Assembly (NCBI RefSeq): GCF_000702945.1
Contig: NZ_JNLE01000003.1
Location: forward strand, 4,449,501-4,513,500
DNA length: 64,000 nt
Direction: 5' to 3'
Source: Clostridium sp. KNHs205
GTDB lineage: Bacteria; Bacillota; Clostridia; Lachnospirales; Lachnospiraceae
Positions 63,530 to 64,000 of the stretch are shown here, in pieces (the stretch's first letter is position 1; each line of letters opens with the position of its first letter). The notes under the pieces were generated by a model. It saw nothing but the letters and a program-made list of their open reading frames with translations. It was not told the DNA's origin and made no database searches. The position numbers and the translations under genes were made by a program.

Positions 63530-64000
63530 ATGGTAACAATAAGCCTGGCTATGATTGTTAAAAACGAAGAAAGAAATATCAGAAGATGCCTGAATTCAGT
63601 TTCCAGCATTGTGGATGAGATTATAATAGTGGATACCGGCTCCAAAGATAAAACCAAGGAAATCTGTTCACTTTATACGGATAAGGTGTATGATTTTAAA
63701 TGGATAGATGATTTTTCTGCAGCCAGAAACTATTCCTATGAGCTTGCGACCATGGAATATATTTTATGGCTTGATGCAGATGATTTCCTGCTGCCTGAGG
63801 ATGCCATAAAACTTAAAAAATTAAAGAAGAATATGACCACCGATTACAATGCTATCATGATGAAATATGTAACAGGCTTAGATTATAAAGGCAATGAGAC
63901 TTTCTCTTATTACCGTGAACGTCTGACCAAAAAAAGCTGCAACTTTCAATGGAATGAACCCGTACATGAATATCTTGCTACCAGCGGACCAGTATCTGAA
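63530..64000 (+). CDS. GT2-family glycosyltransferase, 3' end beyond the window
   Basis: ATG at 63530 with AAGGA 6 nt upstream; the frame stays open for 157 codons to the window edge. MVTISLAMIVKNEERNIRRC, VDEIIIVDTGSKDKTKEIC and LWLDADDFLL (DxD) mark the GT-A fold. It is clearly paralogous to the divergent gene at 62277-63371 (same motifs in the same order), so a TPR C-terminus is expected beyond the window. Confidence 0.88.
   Translation, partial: MVTISLAMIVKNEERNIRRCLNSVSSIVDEIIIVDTGSKDKTKEICSLYTDKVYDFKWIDDFSAARNYSYELATMEYILWLDADDFLLPEDAIKLKKLKKNMTTDYNAIMMKYVTGLDYKGNETFSYYRERLTKKSCNFQWNEPVHEYLATSGPVSE

Overview
The window looks like the chromosome of an AT-rich, Gram-positive, spore-forming anaerobe of the Clostridia, most likely Lachnospiraceae. 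The evidence is the mix of Firmicutes-type genes (SpoIIM, RNase Y, a YesMN two-component system, an LicT/BglG antiterminator, a BlaI/M56 pair), strong AGGAGG-type Shine-Dalgarno sites, GTG and TTG starts, and a heme/siroheme precursor operon without late heme genes. The species assignment is inference. Most genes lie on the minus strand. I found no rRNA, tRNA or CRISPR array.

Layout. 1-7.2 kb: sugar use, with a truncated GH43 glycosidase, an MFS transporter and a bglP-bglA-bglG beta-glucoside PTS operon preceded by a clear RAT antiterminator/terminator switch. 7.3-11.2 kb: pdp operon and DAHP synthase. 11.3-18.2 kb: a Xer-like recombinase with an unusual active site, then a BlaI - M56 protease - ABC ATPase - permease/M1-peptidase fusion - permease cassette, led by an 18-bp tandem repeat array. 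18.4-24.6 kb: spoIIM, Nudix hydrolase, proC, rny, miaB. 24.7-29.8 kb: small proteins, then proline synthesis (proB ... proA) with fthC and a DUF896 gene in between. 30-39.9 kb: two flavoproteins and hemA-sirC-hemC-cobA/hemD-hemB-hemL, which take glutamyl-tRNA to uroporphyrinogen III and on to the siroheme/corrinoid branch. 40-45.5 kb: flavodoxin, CheY-like regulator, leuS, a long inverted repeat, small hypothetical genes. 45.5-58.7 kb: L-fucose genes (fucI, kinase, fucU) with a divergent AraC regulator, then a YtfQRT/YjfF-type sugar ABC transporter with its YesMN two-component system. 58.9-60.6 kb: an IS1380-family element with a frame-disrupted transposase. 60.7-64 kb: GNAT acetyltransferase, a possible small-RNA unit, a short collagen-like spore-surface-type protein and two divergent TPR/GT2-type glycosyltransferases, the second cut by the window end.

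The most interesting unexplained items are: (1) a dispersed ~100-bp structured repeat placed 11-14 nt upstream of the start codons of bglA, hemL and hemC, inside operons; (2) the BlaI/M56/ABC/M1-peptidase cassette; (3) a ~100-bp-arm inverted repeat at 43.9-44.1 kb; (4) structured RNA upstream of proA; (5) a promoter-terminator unit with no real gene at 61.4-61.6 kb; (6) two in-window 18-bp-period tandem repeats, one inside an AraC regulator linker; (7) short stem-loops sitting directly before the Shine-Dalgarno of four genes.
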